58,055 nt of DNA from Methanobacteriota archaeon. GTDB taxonomy: Archaea > Methanobacteriota > Methanobacteria > Methanobacteriales > Methanobacteriaceae. The notes below the pieces were generated by a model. The model was given only the letters and a program-made list of their open reading frames with translations, was not told the origin of the DNA and ran no database searches. Position 1 is the first letter of the stretch. Every line of letters begins with the position of its first letter. The stretch is taken from positions 1 to 58,055 of the forward strand of contig JAEYPF010000006.1 in assembly GCA_023411115.1 (NCBI GenBank), in the 5' to 3' direction. A program made the position numbers and the translations under genes. This document shows positions 42,451 to 51,779 of the stretch, one piece after another.

Positions 42451-43224
42451 CTAATTCATTACATCTACCAATTTGTCCAGCATATTTTTAAATGTGTATT
42501 CTTCAGGCATTATTGGGTTAATCTCATATGCATCCAGCACTTTTTTAGTTATGGGGCCAATTGCCGCAACTAAAACCTCATCGTTCCTTAACACATCTAA
42601 AATTTCTACTTTATTCTCTTCTTTCGCGATTTTAACGAGATTTTTAACAGTTAATGGGCTTGTAAACATTATAACATCTATTTCTTTATTTAATATTTTA
42701 TCTATAAGCTCGTATATTTTTGATTTATCATCAGGCATCTCTGACTTATAGGCATCTGCAAGAAAAACCTGTGCTCCTCTTCTTTCAAGTCCATGTGGAA
42801 GTGTGTATCTTGCCACCATGGTTCTTGGAAGTCCCATTTTCATGCCATTAACATCAAATTTTTCAAATGATTCCAGAAGCCCTTCTGCAGTATAATCATC
42901 GGGAATAAGGTCGGCTTTAACATTGTATTTATTCAACACTTCTTCGGTTTTAGGACCAATTGTTGCAATTTTTAAATTTTCAACACCGTCAAGACTGCAG
43001 TATTTAAAAAATGATTTTATAGCTCTTGGAGAAGTAAATATAAGCCAGTCCAGTTCATTAAGCTTACTGCAGAAATTCATCATTTCTCCTGGTTTGGAAT
43101 CCTTAAGTTCAATGGTGGGAGTTACAATTGGAATTGCACCGTAAGACTTTACCATTTCAACAGAATCTTTAGCTCTTTCAGCAGGTCTTGTTATAACAAT
43201 TTTTTTACCTTCTAAGCCCTTCAT
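42451..43224 (-). CDS. hemD: Uroporphyrinogen-III synthase
   Basis: 257 residues. It closes and isomerises hydroxymethylbilane to uroporphyrinogen III. KIVITRPAERAKDSVEMVKSYGA, WLIFTSPRAIKSFF, IATIGPKTEEVL, VIMFTSPLTVKNLV and VAAIGPITKKVLDAY mark the two pseudo-repeated halves of the fold. It lies 12 bases after cobA, the next enzyme in the pathway, so co-expression is certain in practice. Confidence 0.94.
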   Translation of the reverse strand: MKGLEGKKIVITRPAERAKDSVEMVKSYGAIPIVTPTIELKDSKPGEMMNFCSKLNELDWLIFTSPRAIKSFFKYCSLDGVENLKIATIGPKTEEVLNKYNVKADLIPDDYTAEGLLESFEKFDVNGMKMGLPRTMVARYTLPHGLERRGAQVFLADAYKSEMPDDKSKIYELIDKILNKEIDVIMFTSPLTVKNLVKIAKEENKVEILDVLRNDEVLVAAIGPITKKVLDAYEINPIMPEEYTFKNMLDKLVDVMN

Positions 43225-43236
43225 GATTTTGCCTTC

Positions 43237-43956
43237 TTAATTTTTTGCATCATTCAATCTGATTTCCTTGAATATATCAACAACATGCCCGATAACTACT
43301 AAAGCCGGTGGTTTAATATCCTTTTCAGTTATATCTTCCAGCGTACCAGTCACTATTCTTTGACCTTCCATTGTACCCTTTTCAATTACACATACTGGAG
43401 TTTTGGGATCTTTATACTTCATAATTTCAGATGTATTTTCGGCTAAATTTCCAATTCCCATCAATATTACAATTGTATCTGCTTTAAAGTCCCATTTAAC
43501 CTGTTTTTTATCTTTTGTGGGGTCTTCATGACCTGTAACGACTGTAAATGATGTTGCAACTCCTCTGTGAGTAACAGGGAGGCCAATGGTTGTTGGAACT
43601 CCAATAGCAGAAGTTACACCTGGAACGAGTTCAAATTCAAGTCCTTCTTCATGTAGAGCAAGTATTTCTTCCCCACCTCTTCCAAACACAAATGGATCTC
43701 CACCTTTAAGGCGTACAACTACATCATTATTTTTTGCTTCATCAACAAGTATTTGGTTGATTTCATCCTGTGATTTATAATGGTGTCCTGCCTGTTTTCC
43801 CACATATATGAGTTTTGCACCTTCTGCATACTTTAAAATTTCGTCATTTGCGAGTTTGTCATACAGTACGACATCGGCTTTCTTTAATACATTCACTGCT
43901 TTAAGAGTGATTAGCTCTGGATCTCCGGGTCCTGCCCCTACTAAATAAACTACCAT
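43237..43956 (-). CDS. cobA: Uroporphyrinogen-III C-methyltransferase
   Basis: 239 residues. It adds two SAM methyl groups to make precorrin-2, the branch point to siroheme, corrinoids and F430. VYLVGAGPGDPELITLKAVN, VVRLKGGDPFVFGRGGEE, GLPVTHRG and VTGHEDP are diagnostic. It is a single methyltransferase domain, without the CysG oxidase part. GGTGA precedes the ATG. Confidence 0.96.
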   Translation of the reverse strand: MVVYLVGAGPGDPELITLKAVNVLKKADVVLYDKLANDEILKYAEGAKLIYVGKQAGHHYKSQDEINQILVDEAKNNDVVVRLKGGDPFVFGRGGEEILALHEEGLEFELVPGVTSAIGVPTTIGLPVTHRGVATSFTVVTGHEDPTKDKKQVKWDFKADTIVILMGIGNLAENTSEIMKYKDPKTPVCVIEKGTMEGQRIVTGTLEDITEKDIKPPALVVIGHVVDIFKEIRLNDAKN

Positions 43957-44009
43957 GTATTCACCGTTTAATCTTCAAAAAATGTAAATAAATAATTTTA
44001 TAAGTTATA

Positions 44010-44666
44010 CTATGATTTAAAATTAACTATTCCCTTAAAGAACTTAAGGCCATCATCTGAACCTAAAACCATCTCTGAAGCTCTTTCTGGATGGGGCATT
44101 ACTGCACAAACAAGCCCGCTTTCATCACAAACACCAGTTATGGCTTCCATAGATCCATTTGGGTTTTCACCTTCAAATTTCAAAACAATCTGGTCCTGAT
44201 CATGGAGTTTTTCAATTTCTTCGTTGTAATAGCGGCCTTCAGCATGTGCCATCGGCATTTTAATTATTTCATTCTTGGTGTACATGCTTGTAAAAGGAGT
44301 TCTTGTTGATGTAACTTTTAATTCTACACCTTTACAAATGAATTTAGCATTTTCATTGTTTGTAAATACTCCTGGTACTAAACCAACTTCTGCAAGTATT
44401 TGGGCTCCATTACAAATCCCAAGGACCGGTTTTTCTTCCTTGATCAGTTCTTTTATACCATTTATGACTGGAGTAATTGACGCAATTGCTCCTGCTCTCA
44501 GGTAATCTCCATAAGAAAATCCACCAGGGATTACGATGGAATCAAAATTTGACAGATCTTTTTGATTCCACCAGATATAATCTGGTTCTCCACCTGCAAG
44601 TTTTAGAGCATGGAATACATCTCTATCGCAGTTTGAACCAGGAAATCGTATGATTCCTACTTTCAT
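44010..44666 (-). CDS. purQ: Phosphoribosylformylglycinamidine synthase, glutaminase subunit
   Basis: 218 residues, class I glutamine amidotransferase. It supplies ammonia to PurL. KVGIIRFPGSNCDRD, VIPGGFSYGDYLRAGAIAS, the nucleophile Cys in VLGICNGAQIL and the His-Glu pair in VMPHPERASE are present. It is 38 bases downstream of purS. PurL is not in the window. Confidence 0.96.
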   Translation of the reverse strand: MKVGIIRFPGSNCDRDVFHALKLAGGEPDYIWWNQKDLSNFDSIVIPGGFSYGDYLRAGAIASITPVINGIKELIKEEKPVLGICNGAQILAEVGLVPGVFTNNENAKFICKGVELKVTSTRTPFTSMYTKNEIIKMPMAHAEGRYYNEEIEKLHDQDQIVLKFEGENPNGSMEAITGVCDESGLVCAVMPHPERASEMVLGSDDGLKFFKGIVNFKS

Positions 44667-44704
44667 GGTCTTCCTCTTTAATTATTTTATAAATATTATT
44701 TTAA

Positions 44705-44956
44705 TTATGTGCTGGGGGTTATTTTAATTTCATAATCATGAATTACAGGGTTACAAAGAAGTCTCTGGCACATATCATCTACTTCTTCCCTTGCAAGCTG
44801 TTCATTTTCTTCATCCAGTATAAATTTAATTATTTTAATAGTATCAGTACCTTCAACTTCATATCCTAAAAGAGCAAGAGCTCTTTGTGTTGTTGAAGCT
44901 TCTGGATTTAGCATGCCTTTTTTAAGGCTTATTTTAACTTCAGCATTGTATTTCAT
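44705..44956 (-). CDS. purS: Phosphoribosylformylglycinamidine synthase subunit PurS
   Basis: 83 residues from an ATG at 44956 with GGTGATC three bases upstream; a longer frame from 44977 ignores that site. MKYNAEVKISLKKGMLNPEA and TTQRALALLGYEVEGTDTIK are typical. PurS bridges PurQ and PurL and allows ammonia transfer. Confidence 0.93.
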   Translation of the reverse strand: MKYNAEVKISLKKGMLNPEASTTQRALALLGYEVEGTDTIKIIKFILDEENEQLAREEVDDMCQRLLCNPVIHDYEIKITPST

Positions 44957-45084
44957 TTGATCACCAGAAAATAGCATTAATAAGATATAAAATTTATATT
45001 CATAGATTACATTTTATACTTATTAATTTTTTCATAAGATTTTTATTAAAATTCTTTATCATGACTTAAATTCATTAATTTATT

Positions 45085-45831
45085 CTATATTTCGATGTTC
45101 CATTTTTCTTTATCTTTTTCATCCAATATTATGGACGCAACTCGTTTATAGGCTTCAATAACACCAGATTCTCCCTGTCTAAACAGATCTTTATCAAGAA
45201 TATCACATGTCTCAATATCCCAGAATCTGCACGTATCTGGACTAATTTCATCCCCTAAGACTATATTTCCTTCGCAGTCATATCCATATTCAATTTTAAA
45301 GTCAGGAAATAGAAGCCCTTTTGATTCTAAGAAATCTTTTAACACTTTGTTTATTTTTAATGTAATTTCTTTGATCTGTTTAAGTTTATCTTCATCTATT
45401 AGGCCAAGTGCGATTGCAATATCATCATTTAGCATTGGGTCGCCATATTCATCGCTTTTATAATCTATCTGTATAATTGGAGGGTCAAATGTTTGTTTTG
45501 GTTCAAATGGATATCTTCGAAGAAGACTACCCGCAGCTATGTTTCTTGTAATTACCTCAAGGGGAATCATTTCAAGCTTCTTTGATAACATAAGTCCTGG
45601 TTTTATAAGTTCTACATACTGGGTTTTCACTTCAGCTTCTTCAAGCAGTTGGAAAAACTTTGCAGAAATTACTGAATTCCAGAATCCTTTTTCACTGATG
45701 TTATCTTTTTTAGCCCCATCCCCTGCTGTAATATCATCTCTGAATTCTACAACAACCTTTTGAGGATCATCAGTTTCATATACGCCCTTGGCTTTACCTT
45801 GATATATTAGGGTTCCAATTTTGATATTCAT
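45085..45831 (-). CDS. purC: SAICAR synthetase
   Basis: 248 residues. It joins CAIR and aspartate in purine synthesis. GTLIYQGKAKGVYETDD, VVEFRDDITAGDGAKKD, EVITRNIAAGSLLRRYPF and LGDEISPDTCRFWD are diagnostic. The ATG at 45831 has GGAG seven to eight bases upstream, while the ATG at 45843 overlaps that site. It leads the leftward purC-purS-purQ series and shares a promoter region with glmS. Confidence 0.96.
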   Translation of the reverse strand: MNIKIGTLIYQGKAKGVYETDDPQKVVVEFRDDITAGDGAKKDNISEKGFWNSVISAKFFQLLEEAEVKTQYVELIKPGLMLSKKLEMIPLEVITRNIAAGSLLRRYPFEPKQTFDPPIIQIDYKSDEYGDPMLNDDIAIALGLIDEDKLKQIKEITLKINKVLKDFLESKGLLFPDFKIEYGYDCEGNIVLGDEISPDTCRFWDIETCDILDKDLFRQGESGVIEAYKRVASIILDEKDKEKWNIEI

Positions 45832-45865
45832 GTTCAACTCCATTCCTTATATTATAGTATCAAAT

Positions 45866-45916
45866 ATTTATATAGATATTAACTACAATTAGTGGTATTG
45901 TACTTTTATGATTATA
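45866..45916. repeat. Duplicated promoter-like segment, copy 1 (purC side)
   Basis: 51 bases starting ATTTATATAGATATTAA, with 47 of 51 identical to 46009-46059 in the same orientation; weaker identity continues for about 16 more bases. It contains a TATA-like ATTTATATAGATAT usable on either strand. On the purC strand it lies about 40-50 bases from the purC start. Confidence 0.7.
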
Positions 45917-46008
45917 AAATTGGTGAAAGATAACTAAAACTATTAATATCAAGGTTTTTAGTTCTGAAAATTTATGAATTTATGGTGAAAATAACAAGAA
46001 TGTGACTA

Positions 46009-46059
46009 ATTTATATAGATATTAATTATAATTAGTGGTATTGTAGTTTCATGATTATA
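46009..46059. repeat. Duplicated promoter-like segment, copy 2 (glmS side)
   Basis: Second copy, 143 bases from the first, about 72 bases before the glmS start. Both share TTTATATAGATATTAA and ATTAGTGGTATTGTA. It could provide the glmS TATA box or be a regulator-binding sequence used twice. Confidence 0.7.
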
Positions 46060-46130
46060 GATTGATGAAAAATAAATAATAATAGAATAAACATAATTAA
46101 TACTCATAGAAACACCTGTTGGTGAAATTT

Positions 46131-47909
46131 ATGTGCGGGATAATAGGATGTATACTCAACGATAAAAAAGCTGCGCCTGTACTTTTAGAATGCGTAAAAA
46201 GGTTAGAATACAGGGGTTATGATTCTATAGGCATTGCAACATCTGGAAGCGATATAAAAATTAAGAAAGATAAAGGAAAAATCGATGATGTCCACGAAAA
46301 ATTGGAACTAACAGATCTACCAGGAACAATGGGAATAGCTCATGTTAGATGGGCGACCCACGGGTTACCAACAAAAGAAAATGCACATCCTCATACTGAT
46401 TGTAAAGATAGTATAGCTGTAGTACATAATGGAATAATTGAAAATTATAAAGAATTAAAAAGCCAGCTTGAAGAAGAAGGACATGTATTTAAATCTGATA
46501 CTGATACTGAAGTTATTCCGCACCTTATAGAAAAATATATGGAACAGGGAAACAATTTAGAAGCCGCAACAAGACTTACAATTGGAGATCTTAAAGGTTC
46601 ATATGCCCTTGCAGCTATATCTCGTAATGAACCAAATAAAGTAGTTGGCGCAAGAAAAGAGAGTCCCCTTATAGTGGGAAAAGGTGTAGACGAGTATTTT
46701 ATTGCATCAGATGTCCCCGCCATATTGCAGCATACTGATAATATTATTTATCTTCAAGATAACGAAATGGTTATTTTAAGTGAGGATGGAGTCAAAGTAA
46801 CAGATTCTGAAGGTAATGTTGTAGAAAAAGAAGTCTTTATCATTGATTGGACTCCAGATATGGCTGAAAAAGGTGGTTACGACCATTTCATGTTAAAAGA
46901 GATTCATGAGCAGCCAGAAGCTGTTAAGAACACCCTTCTTGAAGCATCTGAAATTAAAAAAATAGTCAAAGGTTTCCCTAAATTCAATAAAATCTGTTTT
47001 GTAGCATGTGGAACATCGTATCATGCATCTTTAATTGGTAAGTATTTATTTGAAAATCTGGTTGGAATTTCAACAGATGTCATTCTGGCATCTGAATTTG
47101 AATATTCTGCAGAAACACTGGATGAAAATACACTTGTAATTGTTATAACACAGTCTGGAGAAACTGCAGACACACTCAAGGCTTTAAGACTTGTTAACCA
47201 TAAGGCCAAGACCCTTGCTATTGTAAATGTAGTTGGAAGTACAGTTACCAGGGAGGTCGAATATGTTATACATACAAGAGCAGGCCCTGAAATCGGTGTA
47301 GCTGCAACTAAAACATATATAAGTCAGCTTACTGCTATTTATCTCCTTACCATCTGTATGAGTGGAAGAACAGATCTTCTAGAAAAATTACAGGATATTC
47401 CTGACTATATGGAATCTGCACTTGAAAAAGAAAATCTCATTAAAGAAATAGCAGGTAAATATAAGGATGCCTCTGATTTCTTCTTTATTGGAAGGGGCTT
47501 TTCATATCCAACTGCATTAGAAGGTGCATTAAAACTTAAAGAAATAACTTATATTCATGCTGAAGGTTACGCTGCAGGAGAATTGAAGCATGGACCTTTA
47601 GCACTTATTGATGATGGAGTTCCTGTTGTTGCAGTAGTTCCACCAGGTAAAAGCCATGATAAAACATTGGGTAATGTTGAAGAGGTAAAAGCTAGAGGAG
47701 CCCATGTTATTGGTCTTGGATCATCTAAAGACGAAGATTTAAAATCAGAAACTCATGATATGATTGAATTTGAGGAAGAAATTGATGAAATATTCTCTGC
47801 TATACCTTATGTCATTCCTCTACAACTTTTATCATATTATATTAGTATAATGAAAGGTATAGATCCAGATAAGCCAAAAAATCTGGCTAAATGTGTAACA
47901 GTTGAATAA
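46131..47909 (+). CDS. glmS: Glutamine-fructose-6-phosphate aminotransferase
   Basis: 592 residues. It makes glucosamine-6-phosphate for UDP-N-acetylglucosamine and cell-wall glycans. MCGIIGCI puts the nucleophile Cys directly after Met. HVRWATHGLPTKENAHPHTD is the glutaminase site. Two SIS domains follow (CGTSYHASLIGKYLFE, TQSGETADTLKAL, IGRGFSYPTALEGALKLKE), and the protein ends KNLAKCVTVE. The longer frame from 46119 would bury Cys and is rejected; GGTGA precedes the ATG. No glmS ribozyme is visible. Confidence 0.97.
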   Translation: MCGIIGCILNDKKAAPVLLECVKRLEYRGYDSIGIATSGSDIKIKKDKGKIDDVHEKLELTDLPGTMGIAHVRWATHGLPTKENAHPHTDCKDSIAVVHNGIIENYKELKSQLEEEGHVFKSDTDTEVIPHLIEKYMEQGNNLEAATRLTIGDLKGSYALAAISRNEPNKVVGARKESPLIVGKGVDEYFIASDVPAILQHTDNIIYLQDNEMVILSEDGVKVTDSEGNVVEKEVFIIDWTPDMAEKGGYDHFMLKEIHEQPEAVKNTLLEASEIKKIVKGFPKFNKICFVACGTSYHASLIGKYLFENLVGISTDVILASEFEYSAETLDENTLVIVITQSGETADTLKALRLVNHKAKTLAIVNVVGSTVTREVEYVIHTRAGPEIGVAATKTYISQLTAIYLLTICMSGRTDLLEKLQDIPDYMESALEKENLIKEIAGKYKDASDFFFIGRGFSYPTALEGALKLKEITYIHAEGYAAGELKHGPLALIDDGVPVVAVVPPGKSHDKTLGNVEEVKARGAHVIGLGSSKDEDLKSETHDMIEFEEEIDEIFSAIPYVIPLQLLSYYISIMKGIDPDKPKNLAKCVTVE

Positions 47910-47984
47910 TTTAAATTAAAATTAAACTTTCTTTATTATTTCAAAATCTTTATTTTTTGCTTATTTTTTGGAGGGATTATATTA

Positions 47985-48749
47985 TTGCACTCACTTGAAG
48001 AAAAGATGGCTGATTTTACCAGGCATAGCCAATTGAATTTTGTGGAAGAACTTGACATGATGCAAATATGGGACCGGCCTCTGCTTGGTGTAGCAGGTGC
48101 ATCTGATCCATTTTGGGAGAAATTGAAAGAACCTGATGTAATTGGGCCGCATCATCTGACACCAAAAGAATGGTTGCCTGAAGCGAAGTCAATCCTTTCT
48201 TACTTTTTACCATTTACCGAACGTATTCGTAGTTCTAACAGGCTAAAAGGCTTGCCATCTAAAGAATGGCTTTATGGACGTTATGAGGGAGAAATGGTTA
48301 ACAACGCTTTAAGGCGTTTAATCATTAGTGCGATAGAATCAGAAGGAGGAAGAGCACTAGCTCCAGCTCTAGATAAACGTTATAAAGTTACTAATCATGT
48401 AAGTAACTGGTCGGAACGTCATGCTGCTTTTATTGCAGGTCTTGGAACGTTCAGCTTAAATTATTCTCTAATCACAAGTTTAGGAACTGCCGGCCGTTTT
48501 GGCAGTGTCATCGTGGACATGGAATTAGAACCTAAACTAAGACCATATCAAGAAATAGATGAATATTGTACCAAATGCGGTGAATGTATTGGCCGATGTC
48601 CACCTTTAGCAATAAATAAAAATGGTAAAGATGCTGAATCCTGTTCTATGTTCCTTGATAAGATGTTTAAGTTAAATAAGCCAAGATATGCCTGCGGTAA
48701 ATGTCAGACTGCAGTTCCATGTGAATATAGGAAACCAATTGCTAGATAA
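47985..48749 (+). CDS. Second QueG-like 4Fe-4S double-cluster protein
   Basis: 254 residues. VSNWSERHAAFIAGLGTFSLNYSLITSLGTAGRFGSVIVD is the QueG-type core. CTKCGECIGRCP and CGKCQTAVPCE are the two cluster motifs, with another Cys in AESCSMF. It lacks HEAT repeats and differs in sequence from the paralogue at 5836-6597, so it is probably a different reductase or activator of unknown substrate. It begins with TTG at 47985, nine bases behind GGAGGG. Confidence 0.75.
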   Translation: MHSLEEKMADFTRHSQLNFVEELDMMQIWDRPLLGVAGASDPFWEKLKEPDVIGPHHLTPKEWLPEAKSILSYFLPFTERIRSSNRLKGLPSKEWLYGRYEGEMVNNALRRLIISAIESEGGRALAPALDKRYKVTNHVSNWSERHAAFIAGLGTFSLNYSLITSLGTAGRFGSVIVDMELEPKLRPYQEIDEYCTKCGECIGRCPPLAINKNGKDAESCSMFLDKMFKLNKPRYACGKCQTAVPCEYRKPIAR

Positions 48750-48830
48750 AATGATTTTTTAGCAGATATATCTAATTTTTTAATAAAATAAATTAATAAT
48801 GAATTTTAAAAATTTTCAAATATAAAAAAG

Positions 48831-49646
48831 TTAAAAGTGTCTAATCGCCTGGCCCATTCCTAAATCTACAACATAGTGTTCTTCTGCAAAATATCCCCGT
48901 TCTCCAAGTTCTTTAATGAATTCTACAAGGTTTTCAAGGTCTTTTGCTTCGGCAGACTTAAGGCTGATATCTTTTTCACTTACAGATAGCTTCTCATGAG
49001 GGCTTTTAAAGTCCTCTGCCACTTGCAACCACAGGCTTTTTGGAACTCGTTCATTGTATAACTGTATGTTGCCAGTGTCGCCTTTAGCTGCTTCAATATC
49101 AATATCTGAACTTTTTAACTTCTGAAAATCAGAAATCTTTGTTTCCAAACTTTTATGTATATCTTCAGCTTCTTTAACTCCTTTTTCTTTTAATTCTGTT
49201 GTATAACTGCTGATCAAATTTATAAGATCATTGCGGCTTTCTATTAATTCTCTCTCTGTATTCTGGCGCTCTATTGCATAGCTGATTGCTCTAGAAAGTA
49301 ATCTACTGCTGACTTCTCCCTTCATTAAATAATCCTGTGCACCTTCCCTTACAGCCCTAACTGCAACTTCTTCATCGTCTAAACCGCTTAAAATAACGAT
49401 TGGTAATTCAGGGTCATATGCATGTGCCTTTTCAAATGTACTAAGTCCTGTACTATCAGGTAAACTCAGATCTAAAAGTAAAACATCAAATAAATCTTTA
49501 TCTAAAAGTTTAAGCCCGTCTTCAAGCCTTTTTGCGTGGGTCACTTCAAACTCTGTTCTTTTTATATCCTTAAACATCTCGCTTATAAATCTTGCATCTG
49601 CGTCATTATCTTCGATTAACAATACTTTAACGACTTTATTTGCCAC
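48831..49646 (-). CDS. Receiver-domain protein with helical C-terminal extension
   Basis: 271 residues. Residues 1-125 are a receiver (KVLLIEDNDADARF, phospho-acceptor about D59 in VLLLDLSLPDSTG, VILSGLDDEEVAVRAVREGAQDYLMKGE). A coiled coil spans about 130-185. The last 80 residues include WLQVAEDFKSPHEKLSVSEKDISL and HYVVDLGMGQAIRHF, which match no output domain I know. The start is the GTG at 49646; the GTG at 49655 is part of the AGGTGA site. No kinase is adjacent. Confidence 0.8.
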   Translation of the reverse strand: MANKVVKVLLIEDNDADARFISEMFKDIKRTEFEVTHAKRLEDGLKLLDKDLFDVLLLDLSLPDSTGLSTFEKAHAYDPELPIVILSGLDDEEVAVRAVREGAQDYLMKGEVSSRLLSRAISYAIERQNTERELIESRNDLINLISSYTTELKEKGVKEAEDIHKSLETKISDFQKLKSSDIDIEAAKGDTGNIQLYNERVPKSLWLQVAEDFKSPHEKLSVSEKDISLKSAEAKDLENLVEFIKELGERGYFAEEHYVVDLGMGQAIRHF

Positions 49647-49655
49647 GATATTCAC

Positions 49656-50120
49656 CTTTATTCTTTATAACATTGAAAAATTGAAAATTTTTAACGCCCT
49701 CGAAATTCTATGATTTTCATCAAATTGAAAAATTAAATTATCATAACATTTTAAGCCTTTAAAAATTATAACTTTTTTATATTCCTGTATTACTTTGTTT
49801 TTTCATATTATTGAAATTTACTGAAAATAATGCTGAAATCAAGATAAAAATAATCTTACATTAAAAGAAGTATACATTAAATACATGAATTTCGCCTGTT
49901 TATACTCATTTTATTTCATATTCTCAAATGCAAATTTATATTAATTCTATTATAAATGTATTACTAATATTTTTTAAATTATGTTTTAATTTTAATTATC
50001 ATTTAAGACTGTGTTTTTGTATAATAGTTCCTTTTATGTGTTATTTTGTATACACATAGTTAAATTTAAAAGTAACGGTCAATAAAAGAAAATTGATAAA
50101 ATAAATGGTGAGAAATAAAA
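49656..50120. other. Long AT-rich divergent spacer, no gene seen
   Basis: About 465 bases between the receiver gene and the BASS transporter. It holds scattered TATA-like stretches and a loose inverted pair TGTGTTA/TACACA (about 50037-50058), but no credible gene. The transporter ATG has GGTGAG upstream. Confidence 0.4.
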
Positions 50121-51062
50121 ATGTCAACGACTAGGGTTCATGGAAGTATAGGGAAATCAATTCACGGAAACATAAGGAAATATTATGGGTTATTAACGGT
50201 AATTTGTGTAATTTTAGGTTTTACATTCCCCCAATTTTCTGTTTTATCACCGTACGTGCCTGTTTTACTTGCGATTTTAGTCTTTTCCATGGTCATTGAA
50301 CACAGTATAGGTGATTTTACAAGAATAGTGAATCACCCTCGAAAAATTTTAGCACTTACTGTATCCAATCTTATACTGTACCCTGTTATTGGAATTTTAT
50401 TTAGCTATTTCTTCCTTCCTTCACAGGATATTTATGTTGGAATAATTCTTCTATGTTTTGCTCCATCACCAGTGGTGGCCGCATTATGGACTGAACTTTC
50501 AAATGGCGATGGTGCCATTTCAGTAACCACAGCATTATTCTCTATGATGCTGAGTATCATTGTCTATCCAATAATTCTTTATTTTATGGGTATTGCATCT
50601 CCTGATCTAGCAATATCAATATTTAAACTCCTTGCTTTATCCATATTTGTCCCGGCGGTTATTGCACTATTTTTACGTTTAGAAGAAGAAAAATACGTTC
50701 CAGCTAAAAATACAATCACTTTACTTTCATCCTTCGTTGGTCTTTTTATAATAATAGTCGCAATTGCCCATATGGCATCAAATTTAATATCCAATGAGTT
50801 TAGTTTGATTTTACTGATTGGTTTTCTGGTTGTTATCTTGCTTGTAGCTGGGTTTGCATACGGTTACATTTTAGGTAAGTTTTTGAAGGTAAAAAAGAAA
50901 GATAGCATTGCATTTTTATATTCAAGTAGTATGAGGGATGGTATCATCCCATTAAGTGTTGCAATAACTTATTTTTCAGCTAATGCAACTGTCGCATCTA
51001 CGATACTCTTAATTATAATGCCCTTTTTAGTTGTGGGGGTTTACTATATGGTGCGTAAATAA
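50121..51062 (+). CDS. BASS-family (bile acid:Na+ symporter / ACR3-like) transporter
   Basis: 313 residues with about ten transmembrane helices. The layout (LLAILVFSMVIEHSIGDF, the unwound CFAPSPVVAALWTELSNGDGAISV in helix 4, and YSSSMRDGIIPLSVAITYF in helix 9) is that of the bile-acid:sodium symporter superfamily, which includes the arsenite carrier ACR3. ACR3 would have a conserved Cys in helix 4 (APCTAM); here the equivalent is APSPVV, so arsenite transport is less likely. Substrate unknown. Confidence 0.75.
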   Translation: MSTTRVHGSIGKSIHGNIRKYYGLLTVICVILGFTFPQFSVLSPYVPVLLAILVFSMVIEHSIGDFTRIVNHPRKILALTVSNLILYPVIGILFSYFFLPSQDIYVGIILLCFAPSPVVAALWTELSNGDGAISVTTALFSMMLSIIVYPIILYFMGIASPDLAISIFKLLALSIFVPAVIALFLRLEEEKYVPAKNTITLLSSFVGLFIIIVAIAHMASNLISNEFSLILLIGFLVVILLVAGFAYGYILGKFLKVKKKDSIAFLYSSSMRDGIIPLSVAITYFSANATVASTILLIIMPFLVVGVYYMVRK

Positions 51063-51248
51063 CCTTACTTAAATGATTCATGTTGACTAATATTTTAATG
51101 ACAGCACATAGTTAGATTCTTAGATTAATTTTTCCAATACAAATTTAAATTTAATTTAAGCTTGTTAATCTTAATTAGATAGCTTTATAAATCTCAAAGT
51201 AAATTTAATAATTAGTTATAAATTAATCAAATAAATGAGGAGTTTTCT

Positions 51249-51545
51249 ATGAATTCAAAGAAAAAGGGAAAGCTTTTTATAGTTTTAATGATATCTTTAA
51301 TTGCATTTGGGTTTGGTTCATGTATAAACGTGCTGAATTCAGGTAATGATGTTACTTCTGGCTTTTTACCATCCATATCCGCTTCAAGTAATGAGCAGCA
51401 AATTTCAACCATAGGTGATCCTTCCTTTGAACCAGCTCATGTCATGAAGCAGTTCTATAACACAACCAATTCAACAAATTCGACTCCTGTAAATAATGGT
51501 ACAAATAATTCAACCAATCCTTCCAAAAGGAATAGTACTCAATAA
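51249..51545 (+). CDS. Small exported Asn/Thr-rich protein
   Basis: 98 residues. A signal peptide (LFIVLMISLIAFGFGSC), perhaps with a Cys near the cleavage site, is followed by a low-complexity tail (YNTTNSTNSTPVNNGTNNST) with many N-x-S/T sequons. It is a candidate N-glycosylated surface protein. No family recognised. GAGG precedes the ATG. Confidence 0.55.
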   Translation: MNSKKKGKLFIVLMISLIAFGFGSCINVLNSGNDVTSGFLPSISASSNEQQISTIGDPSFEPAHVMKQFYNTTNSTNSTPVNNGTNNSTNPSKRNSTQ

Positions 51546-51779
51546 AAATTAAATATTTGAATATAGTTTGTTTGAGATTTACGGATTATAACAGCCCCCT
51601 TAAATATAAAATCTTCTAAAATATGTTATAATCTCAATTTAAAATTTTATAAGTTCACTTTAAACATTTAAATCTCAGACATCTTTAATTTAAATTCATA
51701 GAGTATATAAATAATAAAGACATACATTTGTATGATCTAGCGATCAAATTCTATTTTTTTTAGATAATGGTAGATAATC

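Noticed and set aside
46060..46130. glmS ribozyme or riboswitch upstream of glmS
   Set aside because: No pseudoknotted core is visible, the leader is short and AT-rich, and the ribozyme is not known from archaea.
50121..51062. Calling the BASS transporter an arsenite exporter (ACR3)
   Set aside because: The conserved helix-4 cysteine region of ACR3 is not present and no arsenic genes adjoin it.
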